A DNA stretch of 64,000 nt from Panopea generosa (Eukaryota > Mollusca > Bivalvia > Adapedonta > Hiatellidae), in contig CM055898.1 in assembly GCA_029582155.1 (NCBI GenBank), forward strand, positions 25,149,339-25,213,338, given 5' to 3'. This document shows, in pieces, positions 11,246 to 22,690 of this stretch. Position 1 is the stretch's first letter; every line of letters begins with the position of its first letter. The translations under genes were made by a program, and so were the position numbers. The notes under the pieces are model-generated. The model saw only the letters and a program-made list of their open reading frames with translations, did not search any database and was not told where the DNA came from.

Positions 11246-12235
11246 AACAAGAGCACCGCAAGCGGGTGCAGACGCTCGTCGTTTTTCCAAATCTATTATG
11301 AATGTCAGTCAGTGAAGTCAACTTTTTAAACATGATGGTGTTAAGTTTAAAAAATCAATACAATTACTTGGTTGGTAACAAAGTTAAAATGGGGCTGAGT
11401 ATTTGATTTAATATAAAATAAAAAATAAAATAAAATAAAACAAAATAAAACAATGGGCGGCAAGGGGGTGGGGTTGGGGGTGGGGGTGGGGGCTAGGGGT
11501 GAGGGTCTTTGGGTCGGTAACAAAGTAACAATGTGGCAGAGTATTTGATTAAATAAAAAAAAGGGGCGGTGATGGGAAAGGGTGTGTGTGTGTGTGGGGG
11601 GGGGGATGGGTAGGGGAGATGATCTTTAGGTCGGTAACAAAGTTGAAATGGAGCATAGTATTTGATTTAATACAAAACAAAATTAAAAAAAAAAAGAGAA
11701 ATTAATGGGTGGGGATTGGGGTTGTGGGGTTGGGGGTTAGGGGTGAGGGTCTTTGCGTCGGTAACAAAGTTAAAATGAGGCAGACTTTATGATTTAATAC
11801 AAAACAAAATTAAAAAATAAATGGGCAGTCGTTTGGGGTCATGGTTGGGCTCGGGCAGGAAAGTCCATTAAATAGGTCAGTGATGTAAACGTTTTTTAGT
11901 TGATGGTGATAAGCGTACAAAATAAATAGTATTACTGAAAAATAAAATTGATTTAAAAAAATATTTAAAAATCACAAACCCGAACTAAACAAAAAACTTT
12001 AACCTAAGGTTTAAAAGCCCAAAGTGCGTAAATCTAGGTAAGTTGGCTATATACATTGTTTGTATAACATGATACGAGTGTGTTTATGAAGTTCAGTCAC
12101 CGTAACATGAGTTGTTTGTTCAGAAACAGAGAAAAAACTGAGCTAATCATAAAACTTTAACCAGCAGACGAAGTCGACAACGACGACGACACCGACGAGG
12201 CCAGAGACATAACAATAGCTCTTCGTTTTTTTTTT
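11246..12235. mobile_element. Non-autonomous element with an internal G-rich array
   Basis: The left end is AAACAAGAGCACCGCAAGCGG and the right end ACAATAGCTCTTCGTTTTT, inverted over AAGAGC. A CGACGACGACACCGACGAGG stretch precedes the right end, as in the 'ACAAGAGCACCG...' dispersed elements of bivalves. There is no open frame of note. It contains the tandem array at 11,380-11,840. Confidence 0.55.
11380..11840 (+). repeat. G-rich tandem array, four units of about 115-130 bp
   Basis: Each unit starts TCGGTAACAAAGTTAAAATG, continues through an A-rich GTATTTGATTTAATA stretch, and ends in a run of GGGG blocks with GTGAGGGTCTTT. The G runs at 11,458-11,506 and 11,705-11,750 satisfy the pattern of four or more G-tracts expected for G-quadruplex formation. 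Confidence 0.8.
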
Positions 12236-14411
12236 AAAAAGACGTGTTAAAAACAATTCAGATCTTTACCAGCAATACATCTCTTGTCATGTATCGTCGA
12301 CAATTTTTAAAAATTATTTAAATACCGTACCCCACCTACTACTTTCTATAGCAACAACAGAATTGTGTTTGCAATACCTATTAATTTTTTATTCTATTAA
12401 ACTCACATGTATGATGATGCAGTTTAGACTAATCTAGATATGAATATATAGAATGAAAATAAAAACACAAGTTATATGTAAAGTTTTATTTGAAAACACG
12501 TTTAACTTCAGTGTTTCCGGCTGTCATAATCTCGAATCATGAGAAATTTGTAATCTTTTTGATAAAAGCTTTTAGAACGCGAATTATTAGATTTTACTCA
12601 ATAACTGAACTAAATGACTTCTAAATATGTCAGCCAGACTGAATTTTATACTTTTTTTAAGAAACAAATATTAATAATTTAACAAAATAAAAAGGGGTTG
12701 TTGTTCCTAAAAGGCATTCTTTTGCCCTATGCAGTGACTGCGGTATAATAACAAATTAAACAATTAGAATACACACTTGGTTTACTTATAATGTTTATTA
12801 GACCAATTAATCAGTTGCAGTATTGAAAAAAAAATCAAATACGCCTGCCAAAAGAATAAGGCGCCACACGTTCGCCATATCGAAAAAAAAAAACGGCGCC
12901 AACTGCATGATGAAGGTTATAATTCAATCACTTCAATAGCAACACATCTAGATAAAATCTATCGTTGTTTGAAAGTTTCAATGTTTGTATAACGGCTAAA
13001 TATGTGTAAATACAATGATTTATGTATGTGGACTACTTACTCCCAATGACGATGCAAGGAAACAATTTCCCCATGAATCTGGCTTCAGACCGGTCTCCAG
13101 GATTAGTCGATTAGATCACCGACTTGCTTATGATGGAATAGTTCTGTTCCTGTGTCCAGTACAGTAAATATTTGTCCCCCATCGTATCGATTGTTCACGA
13201 TTAAAACGGATATCCTAGAGATTTGAAATCTTCTAGTTCGAAAAACGTTGGAAAGAAATTTGCTAAAAGCATGCTCACCAATCATGTGTCAGCATTTGAT
13301 TTCCGTAGATAATTATTATTGTTGGATGTCATTAATTTCTCTTGAAATTTCATTAATTTCTGTTGAAGTGATGATATTATCAATTTCCATGCGCATTTGC
13401 ATATACCAAAATACTGTTTATTTACATTGATCGGAAATGTACGATTACAACTAGCCAATCATATTGCTGTTTGCAAATACGGCGTTTAATAAGGTCTCGT
13501 TGGGTCAATATATTTCTTTGGTCGAGATTTCCAAGTTGTCTGCACCCTGTCACCCCCACATGAAGCTGGAAAAAAAACGGACTTGCTTATTTACACAGGT
13601 AAAGTATAATGTATACTGCAGTTATTTCTTATAGTACGATTTACTCTGCAAATGATTATATGATGAACAAACATTTTTAATGTTTCGTTAATTAAAAGGC
13701 TAGACCGTCAACTTGTCCCTGATTTGGTCATTTCGGCCCCCTCCATATTTTTACTTATTTCTTGTAAAATTTCATATTTTTTAATTCATTAAACCACAGG
13801 AGATAATTGACATTTAATCCATAAAGTATTAAAAGTCTAGTATCTCTAATATCCAAGACCCACTATGTATATATCATAAAGAGAAAATAAGGAATGCAAT
13901 GCGGTCCATACCCCAACCACACGGAAAAAAGTACACATTATTACAAAACACATTGTCGCATCAATTAACTGGTCATGTAACGTGAGGAATACAAATGTAT
14001 ATCGAGGTATTAAGTATACAAGGGATACTTAGAAACTTGGGCCGAATTATTTATTTACTTTGAAACTAGTGCCAGAATATTTATTTACTGGATAAATTTC
14101 ACATTCATAAATGAAGCAATTTTGAACAAGGTATAAACAAATATTTTCTTTCCAAGTGAGGTGAAGGATGGCTTTGGGTTGGAGTCTGTAAACAATGATA
14201 TATTGGCCAGAATAATGCTATTTCCATTGAAACTGAGGCCAGACTATTTATTTATTTTAATGTTGGGGCCAGAATATGTATTAACATTTTGGGTGTCTCC
14301 TAAATGTATTGTAATAAATTCAGAACAAGTTAAAGTGCTAGATTTAGTCTACATTTATAGTTTAGTTAATACTGATAACACATATTCTGTGAAAGAATTC
14401 ATTATTGTGAA
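12236..14411. other. No gene recognised
   Basis: AT-rich intergenic sequence. A degenerate motif around GCCAGAATATTTATTTACT recurs at 14,040-14,290, which may be an eroded short tandem array. Open frames at 13,103-13,430 overlap on both strands without motifs. Confidence 0.4.
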
Positions 14412-16420
14412 AACTGCAATACTGCCTTTCCCGAAGACCTCAATGAATTTAAATGTAATCAGAACAACTGTGAAGGTCTTCGATACAAAGGTCAAAATAA
14501 TCGGGATATGCAACCACGAAAATGTTTCCTAATTGCAGATATTCAAGCTCAGTTCAGAAGTCTCCTGAAAACACCTGGTGTATTACATGAAATTAGACAA
14601 TGTAAAAGGCATATAAACGATAGGAAGTATGATTCCGTTCTTACAGATATAACTAATGGTATCGAGTACAGAAAACTTTTGGAGACAGGTTGTTTTCTTC
14701 CAAGTGGTCCATTTTTTTCACAGCGGTTTTAAACACTTATGGCATTAATCAGTACTCTTCATCAAAAATTTAGTTATGGCCACTCTTTATTGCTTTCAAT
14801 GAATTATGTCCAAAACATAAGTTTTCTAGAGAAAACGGGTTGCTGATTTGAATATGGCAGGGGAAAGGAAAACCACCATATTAAGTTCTGATGGGACATA
14901 TAAGTATCCACTTAAATAAAATGTACAATGAAGGCGTTGAAATTGCAGTGGAAGACAAAGTTAATGTTGCAAAACTTGCTGTGATTTGTGGTGTTTTTGA
15001 CTTGCCGGCCAAAGCAAGCTTGCTTAACATGGTTTACTATAATGGAGCTGAAAGCTGCATTACATGTTACCTAAAACTGTTTGTTAATGCATTTTTGTGT
15101 AATCACACTATAAATAAACACATTGGATTTATAATCAAATTAGCCTTCTTTCTTTATGATTTAAATTTTACCAAGTAGTTATGAAATTCAAGTGCTTGAA
15201 ACAAGTCAGCTCAGCTGATTTCTCAAAAAATCTGTAAAGAGAGAATTTGAATTGACTTTGGAAATCAAAGTGTAGGGTGGTATCATCATGTAGTTTTTGT
15301 ACATGTGAAAACAAATCTATTTCATAACTTAAAGTTGGTGTTCGTCAAAGGATTTTCATCGCCTTATTACAAATGTTTAATGTTTGTGTGAAGATCAAAC
15401 ATATTGCCGACCAAAGCAAGCTTGCTTAACATGGCTTACTACATTGAAGCTGAAAGCTGCATTACATGTGAAGAGCCAGGTTTTGTTGTTAAACAGGGCA
15501 AAGGGAATGAAAGGTGCTTCCCTTACAGAGAGGTGAGGGAGAAAGCTAGGATAAGAATGCATGCAGAAGTTGTGAAGCATATGAATAATGCAACTGCAAA
15601 AAAGGGGTTTAAAGTTTTGTCTGGCTTGGTTGCCATACAGTCATATGACTTGGTTAAAAGTACTGTGCCTGATTATATGCATGGAAACTATTAGGTATAA
15701 CAAAAACATTATTAAGCAAATGACTTTCATCGAGTGAAAGTGGCAAAGCTGATTTCATTGGGAAGCATATTAAAACAGTGTCAAAGTGACTTCAAAATAT
15801 CAAATCTCCTCAAAGTATGAAAGATTACCTCGTGATTTGGAAAATCATTACTTAAGCCTGAAAGCAACAGAACTAAAGCGTGGAAATTGTTTTATGCTAT
15901 CCATTGCTTAGCTGGCATTTTGCCTTGTCAAAAGCTGTCTACATACTTCTTGGTGACAATATATATGAGTGGCTCAGTTAGAAAGAGCAGCTTCATTACA
16001 ACATAGATTTTATGCAGATTGTCAAAATTGTATGGTGCTGGATCATGTGGTCTAAATGTGCATAATGCCCGTTCCCATTTAGTTTGGTATGTACAATTAT
16101 GGGGTCCCATTTGGGCGTGGAGTTGTTTTCCCTTTTAGGATACCAATGTTACTATTTTGACTTCAGCTCATGGTACTGGTAATGTCATGAATAATGAAAT
16201 ACAAGCATGCTGAATCAAGAATGAGACAAAAGGGCATTGAATCAGTAGTGTCTTCACTTTGGAAGGTAAATAAAAAGGCAGATATCTTGATATCAATTGT
16301 TTTGCTAAAAATGAAATAGGTGAAAATGTTTTTAATTGCTCTTTCAAATTGCATTCCTGGATCAGTGATGATGTGATGACGAAGATTAGAAAGATGTTAG
16401 GCACTTGTTAATCAGCCCTT
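14412..16420 (+). pseudogene. Degenerate CACTA/EnSpm-type (tnp2-like) transposase
   Basis: Pieces in three frames follow the order of animal EnSpm transposases. First comes a cysteine-bearing N-terminus (CNTAFPEDLNEFKC, NNCEG, FLIADIQAQFRSLLKTPG). Next are NTYGINQYSSSKI, then WPLFIAFNELCPKHKFSREN and WQGKGKPP (14,730-14,880). FDLPAKASLLNM with CITC occurs at 14,996-15,066, and a second, partly repeated PTKASLLNM stretch at 15,404. GFKVLSGLVAIQSYDL and VPDYMHG follow at 15,607-15,690, then FIGKHIKTVSK, KAVYILLGDNIYEWLS and AHGTGNV. Numerous stops and frame changes separate them, so this is an old dead copy. The domain names come from knowledge of the family; the breaks are read directly. The inverted-repeat element at 16,671 follows immediately. 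Confidence 0.8.
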
Positions 16421-16670
16421 AAGGCGTGGTTTTGCCATTTTCTGTTCCTTTTCTTAGTGTTTTATTTCTTTAAAACTATTATATATCGTTAATTCATGTT
16501 GTGGTTGGGACTGTGTCCTATCAATGTTTATTATATGTATATGAAAACCATAAACTTGTATTCAATATCAAATATGTTTTTTGTTTACATGTGATAGTAT
16601 ATTTTTAGAGTACTTTATCATAATATAAAGCAAAACGATATAGAGCGTAATCTGGAAATGGTTTTGCTTC

Positions 16671-16803
16671 CCCCCAAGGGGCAATTTTGTAGACTTTAAT
16701 TTTTTGAAAGTCTACTATATGACAACAATTTTAAGACATGTTTACGCACTGGCCGTTGGGGCGTTTGTAAATTACAGCATTTTAAAATATGTTACCTAAA
16801 AAA
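16671..16803 (+). repeat. Left terminal inverted repeat
   Basis: Pairs with 21,075-21,213. Best-conserved blocks are GGGGCAATTT at the outer end, GACATGTTTACGCACTG in the middle and TTTAAAATATGTTACC at the inner end. Confidence 0.75.
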
Positions 16804-17889
16804 ATTAAAAAAAAATCATACTTTTTACTTTTAAAGAAAATGTCTTAAACTAAACAGTAAATGCAGGAAACTGTCTTATTTCAAATTTACAGGATGTATA
16901 CAATAAAAGTAATTATTTTCCAGATAGAAATTATCTATTTTTCTCATGACTAAGAATGCTGTAGTTTACGTTACTGCTAAAATTGTTATTAATTTTGTTG
17001 AACAACAAGCATTAAAAGGATATGTCATTTATTATGGACAAACTTTAATAACAAATGAAGCTACATGCAATACTGATGAAAATGCCATCAACTCTATTCA
17101 ATTTTTACATGTATATAACATGTATATAACGTTACAACAACAGAAAACTATGTTACATGTCATTTTTATTAAACGAAGAAAACACACACTGAGTATTTGT
17201 GGTCAATTAACAATATTTAGTTTACATTAAACATAGCTTATGACAACAAATCAAACCACATACATAATTAAGGAAAACAATTGACATATTGGGACGAATG
17301 TGTATATATAATACGTTACCTTAAGCCCAAATTACGTTACATCCAATTTTAATGTAAACAAGAATAGATACATTGACTGAATAGTTTGCTCATTAATAAT
17401 GCCATTTTTAACATGATAGACAATGAACAACACACCCTACTTATGCAAATTACATGATGAAATGATAATTCTACAGTTAAGAATGTTACATAAAATTCAA
17501 ATAAAATGACTACATATATTGACTAGAAAATACACCGCTCATCAAGATATTACATGCATTAATGGTTTAATACAAAATCATTCAAACACAATTACATATC
17601 AAACAGACTTACTACTGCATGCAGATAACTGTGATTTACGTTGCCTTGATTAAGGAATGAATCTATATTAAGGAGATAAGAATCATTATTCAAATAAAAT
17701 TTACCGATATTTGAAAATTAAGGGAGAAAGAAGTTGTTTAGTAAAAATAAACAACTTATTAAATCATGTTCATATTGACACTCTTTAAAGTTTGTGTACT
17801 TTACATGACATAATACATTCAACGTTGTACCAGATGTTCTAAACAAAACATATCGACATAATACTCTAGTCAGTATCCAAGTCATCTTC

Positions 17890-20420
17890 AAAGACAATGT
17901 CAGTCATATTATCAAGTTCTACTTCGTCATCTTCTTCAGACTCAGACTCATAGAGGGAGTAAACTCATGTCGATGCTGTTATACGACTCTAGAATATTGC
18001 CTCGTCCCTGGTTCTTTTTGCAGAACGTGTCAAATCTTAATTGGTTTACATGTGTATACTTTGGTTTACCATACATACAGCAGGCATACTTTTCAATGCT
18101 CTCAAGCAATTCATCAGTGCATTCGTGCTTCACCTAGTTTAGACAGTGCAGAAATATATTCGGTGTACTTTTCTACGATTTTTAGGGGAGCTGTTTTCCC
18201 TCTTCTTACGAACGCACTCGTTGTGTCACAACCCATGAAACTGTGAATTGCTGGTAGTATTGAACAGATGTCTTCTCCTTTGTTTTCAGCAATCTCATTA
18301 ACATTGAGAAGTCGTCGCTTGTTTCCTACACCAGTATCAAATAAAACAGTCCTGCTTATTTCTCTGGAGTACTTTGTAAGCAACACCAAGACATCTGTAT
18401 CTGGAGATCTTACTTTGACCTGGACTGTTGCAGGCTCTTTATCTCTAATGTGTAGTCAGTGAAGAATTCGAGTGTCTGCCTCTTTTTAAGATGAGAACAA
18501 AGCTTCATCGGGATGCACTTCAACCGTGGCACCGTCATGACAAGAGAGACTGTAACACATTTCTCCAAGGAAATAGTAGATATGTCGACCTTGAAGCATT
18601 TTGGCATAATTTTCAGTTTTCCGTTGGTCGAAGAGCAGACGTAGCAAATTGGTTTAGTTGTCATCGTTGGCCATAAAAGCCTTCCAGTCCTTAGGAGTTC
18701 TTGTTTTTTGACCAGATAACAAGAAAGTTTGGGTAGATCCTCTTCTCTTGCGCTCAAATGATTTGATTGATGTGGGGTAATAAGTATCTGTGACAATCAA
18801 CCCGACAATGTTTTGGAAGCAGATTGAAGACAGTCTCAGCCAACTCTTCGAATGTATCAAGCACTGAAGGTAGGCTTTGCAGTGTCGCATTTCCATCAAA
18901 CACAATCATGTACAACATCCTCTCGTGGGTGAGTTGTTGTTGGTTCGATGACTGATTCGAGCAAAAGCATCAATTTCGCCTTGTCAGTTTTCACAGGCAT
19001 TCCTCAGCTGTCGCTTAGGACCAAGGAACTGGGCCAAGAGGAAAGGATAGTTTTAACTCTAGATCGATGTCATGCTGCACAGACAGAAGCACCAGTTGCC
19101 CGAAGATGTTTCGTTCTGCTTTAATATGAGTGATTTTGTTCTGAGTGCTTCTGAGCGTTTTTGTGATCTCTGTTGTTGCGAAGGTTTTAAGTTTTTTACG
19201 TTTTATTGGGTAAAACTGCAATATTTTGTTCATTAAATATTTAAAACAGTAATACATATACATCAACATGAAATGTAATAATGCAAGATATCACTAAATG
19301 TAACGTAAATTACATAGACGTAAGCAACACAATTACAGAAAAGTTACATTTCTACTTTATTTGGTATCCAGTAAATAACACAATCAAGTATATCTCTTGG
19401 GAATTTGTTACATTAATCGAATTTACTCTTGTATGTAATATTTTGATTTAAAAAAAAAAAGTTATTTATGTAACGTAGTTCCAGTCCACAATTTTATTCA
19501 CGATTCTATCATTAATAAATTCTTCCATTGTTACTTGGCCCGTACCTGAGGCATTCAAATGATCTGCAGCGACGTCTGGCTTAGCTGGTACACCTGATGA
19601 TAGGCAATACAGCTCATCGGTATAGTGTTCAATGTTGAATGGGTTGGTAAAACCACATATTCCCTCAAGACCTTTGTTGACATCTGCCTCGCAATTTCGT
19701 ATTTTTGCAGGCTGGAGTTCTTTATGGATCGATGCCTCTTCGGAAGCCATGTCTGTTACCTGCAGGATTGCCTCGACATATTTGGCTCTGCAATGACGAG
19801 TTTTACACCAGCGGAGTAATTGCGAATGAAACCAATAATACCTCCTTGGCATTTCGCATGTTTGTTGATTGTTTGTTCGATGGTTATATCAACAGTGTTT
19901 TTGGAGTTAGGCACAGAGGAAACACTAAATCCGTTGCGTTTTAGCAGCTCCATGGCCCTTGGATGTGTAGTATCCAGTTTCATTAGAGTCATCAGATACA
20001 CTGGAACATATCTGGCATAGTTGTGGTGGTCATAGGCAAAGAACAGATGACTCAGTCTGTAGAGCGCGGCTATATGTACCTCTAAGTTGTTTTCCTTAGT
20101 AGCCTTGATAAGTGTCAGTATCATATGGATGATATCGATATTACGTAACCAAAACTGAGCAGTTTTGATACTGTCACCATTTCTAATTGGATTCTTTGAA
20201 TTCAATGTGGCGCTCAAAGTAGTCATTACATTGCTGCGATGCTAATACTTGTGCTAATTTGTCCTCAGTAAGATCTTGAACAAAGTCATATAGCATGGTG
20301 AGTGAATCTTCAGAAATATTTTCAGTGCAAGGGTTAATGTTTTCAAAACGTTTTATTAGCAAGCGTTCAAGACCCTCGGTAACCAGTTTATGAACTCTCA
20401 GAGCACATTTATTTATCAAT
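17890..20420 (-). pseudogene. Broken gene of the inverted-repeat element, PIN/FEN1-like nuclease motifs
   Basis: Read from 20,419 downward, the pieces are an N-terminal segment (AQFWLRNIDIIHMILTL; LFFAYDHHNYARYVPVYLM), the motif VDITIEQTINKHAKCQGG, a linker ending at VNKIVDW (19,480), then KLKTFATTEITK, FPLGPVPWSL, FDGNATLQSLPS, SIKSFERKRRGSTQTFLLSG, an EADTRI segment, a DVLVLLTKYSREISRTVLFD segment and IHSFMGCDTTSAFVRRGK. It ends in an acidic tail. The EAD, S-D-D and GCDTTSA-GK spacing resembles the acidic residues and helical clamp of FEN1/XPG-like PIN nucleases; that link is inference. Several frame changes and stops, and a 276-base repeat at 19,210-19,485, interrupt it. Similar uncharacterised proteins are common in molluscan genomes. 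Confidence 0.65.
19210..19485. repeat. Near-identical direct repeat inside the transposon, copy 1
   Basis: These 276 bases match 20,663-20,939 except for one base in an A-run. It sits between two adjoining coding pieces. On the minus strand it could be removed as an intron with a GTTACA donor (after AACTAC) and a TTGCAG acceptor before TTTTACCC. Confidence 0.9.
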
Positions 20421-20662
20421 GTTTGTTAAATCTCTTTGCACAATTTATTGATTTTGGGTATAAACTGCTTAGATATGTGTTTTGACCAGAGACGTATTTA
20501 TATATACATTATGTTAACGTCTTTCACTTTATTTTGACATTCTGTTGACTCATTTAATGTTAAACTATGCATTTTTATAATTTCAATTTAGGTAACGTAA
20601 ATCCGGTAACGAAGGTTATTTCAGTTTTTTTGTATTACATATTATATCAGACTATTAATGCA

Positions 20663-20939
20663 GTAAAACTGCAATATTTTGTTCATTAAATATTTAAAAC
20701 AGTAATACATATACATCAACATGAAATGTAATAATGCAAGATATCACTAAATGTAACGTAAATTACATAGACGTAAGCAACACAATTACAGAAAAGTTAC
20801 ATTTCTACTTTATTTGGTATCCAGTAAATAACACAATCAAGTATATCTCTTGGGAATTTGTTACATTAATCGAATTTACTCTTGTATGTAATATTTTGAT
20901 TTAAAAAAAAAAAAGTTATTTATGTAACGTAGTTCCAGT
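20663..20939. repeat. Near-identical direct repeat inside the transposon, copy 2
   Basis: Partner of 19,210-19,485, lying between the gene's 5' end and the right inverted repeat. It contains ATGTAACGTAAATTACATAG and ends GTAACGTAGTTCCAGT, and is rich in the TAACGTA motif. Confidence 0.9.
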
Positions 20940-21074
20940 TACGTAACAACACCGACTCTTTTGATGTCAAAATATCAGAAATTGATACAAAAACATAACT
21001 GCTATGAGCAAGTGAGTTTTTAGGATGAATACATACACTCTAATTGCATTTGTATTTATACCAAGAATAAAATA

Positions 21075-21213
21075 TGAAATAATAAGGGTAACGTATTTTA
21101 AATGTACGTTACGCACTAAAGCCCCAACGCTCAGTACGTAAACATGTCTCAATTTCTGGCATTGTTCCTGAAGTTTAAGATAATCATACCCAAATAAATT
21201 GCCCCCCGGGGCA
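21075..21213 (-). repeat. Right terminal inverted repeat
   Basis: Inverted partner of 16,671-16,803. The outer end here reads AATTGCCCCCCGGGGC on the plus strand. Confidence 0.75.
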
Positions 21214-21489
21214 GGGTCTATTGGCCGATCAAGGTCTAATTATATATATTTAAGGTGTCTATATACAGAAACTAAGTTCAATGTTACTATTTTACTAAAC
21301 AGTGGTAATATTGATAAATACACACATAGCGTTAAAAGTTAAAAATACATAATATGTACGTCACAGTGACCGCTATGTTTAATTTGAGACCTTAACCTAG
21401 GTCAGTCCCTTCCATACAAATGCATCATAGTTATTTATGCTTGCTGGGTAAGCAAAAAATGAATAAGCAATTCTTCGTAAATAAGTTTA

Positions 21490-21930
21490 CCGAGTAAAAT
21501 TCATGAAACTATAACTTAAAATTGATCCCCTGTGTTTATTTCTGATCCTAAAAGTACTGGCAAAACTGATCCCCTGTGAATATATCTGATCCTCTAGGTA
21601 CTGGCAAAACTAATCTCCCGAGTAAATTTCTGATCCTATAGGAACTGGCAAAACTGGTCCCCTGGGTATATTTATTATCCTCTAGGTACTGGCAAAACTG
21701 ATCCCCTGTTTTTTCCTGATCTTCTAGGTCGTGTAGTGACAAACTTGATCACCTGGGTATATTTTTGATCTCTAGTTACTGGAAAAACCTGACCTAGTTT
21801 TGCTTCTGATCTTTTAGGTACTGGCAAAACTGATCCCCATGGTATATCTTTTATCCTCTGGGTCATGTACTGGCAAAATTGATCACCTGAGTATATTTCT
21901 GATCAGCAAAGTACTAACAAAACTGTCTAT
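21490..21930. repeat. 44-bp minisatellite, block 1
   Basis: About ten imperfect units of CTGATCCCCTGGGTTTATTT, CTGATCCTCTAGGT and ACTGGCAAAA. Unit length varies because some carry an extra GTCATGT or a deletion. Overlapping minus-strand open frames of 63-64 codons are by-products. Confidence 0.85.
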
Positions 21931-22169
21931 TTACACCAACTTATTTCTCAATTAATGCATTAAGGTTGCCGTATTAATATTTATAAAGACCATGATTGTG
22001 ACAATGCTTCACTATAAAAACACTTACAATAGTATTGTAAACATATAAAAAACATAGCCTGAACAGACTTATATATCTTAACATGTTAGCACAATATCCA
22101 TGCTAATCCTTATTAGTGTGTTATGTTCAAGGCGTTGCTTTTTACTTGTATGTATGTGTTTAATTAGAA

Positions 22170-22690
22170 ATAAAATATCCTCTGGGTTTATTTTCGATCC
22201 TCTAGGTACTTGCAAAACTGATTCCCTTCGTTTATTTCTGATCGTCTAGGTACTGGCAAAACTGATTCCCTTCGTTTATTTCTGATCCTCTAGGTACGGG
22301 CAAGACTGATCCCCTGGATTATTTCTGATCCTTTAGGTCAGGTTCTGGCAAAACTGATCCCCTTGGCTTATTTCTGATCCTCTAGGTACTGGCAAAACTG
22401 ATCACCTGGGTTTACTCCTGATCCTCTAGGTAATATACTGGCAAAACTGATCCCCTGAGTTTACTTCTAATCCTCTAGGTTAGATACTGGCAAAACTGAT
22501 ACCCTTGGTTTATTTCTACTCCTGTAGGTACTGGCAAAACTGATCCCCTGGGTTTACTCCAGATCCTCTGGGTTAGTTAGTTATTGGCAAAACCAATCCC
22601 CTGGGTTTATTTCTGATCCTTGATATTAGATACTGGCAAAACTGATTCCCTGGGTTTATTTCTGATCTTTAAGGTACCGGCAAATATCAA
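22170..22690. repeat. 44-bp minisatellite, block 2
   Basis: About eleven further units of the same repeat, separated from block 1 by 240 bases of unique AT-rich sequence. Some units carry an extra TTAGATA or AATATA before ACTGGCAAAA. Confidence 0.85.

Larger units (their letters stand above)
16671..21213. mobile_element. 4.5-kb DNA transposon with long inverted ends
   Basis: The sequence at 16,671-16,803 recurs inverted at 21,075-21,213. Both begin with CCCC--GGGGCAATTT, share GACATGTTTACG-ACTG and CGTTGGGGC, and finish near ATTTAAAATA-GTTACC. Between them lie a broken minus-strand gene (17,890-20,420) and many TAACGTA/ACGTTAC motifs near both ends, which could be transposase-binding sites. 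I could not establish a target-site duplication. The family is uncertain: the encoded protein matches a type often left 'uncharacterised' in mollusc genomes and carries nuclease-like motifs, not a recognised DDE core. Confidence 0.75.

Noticed and set aside
14161..14532. Plus-strand 123-codon frame as a separate gene
   Set aside because: Its end overlaps, in another frame, the cysteine-bearing N-terminus of the CACTA transposase relic; the earlier part has no motif.
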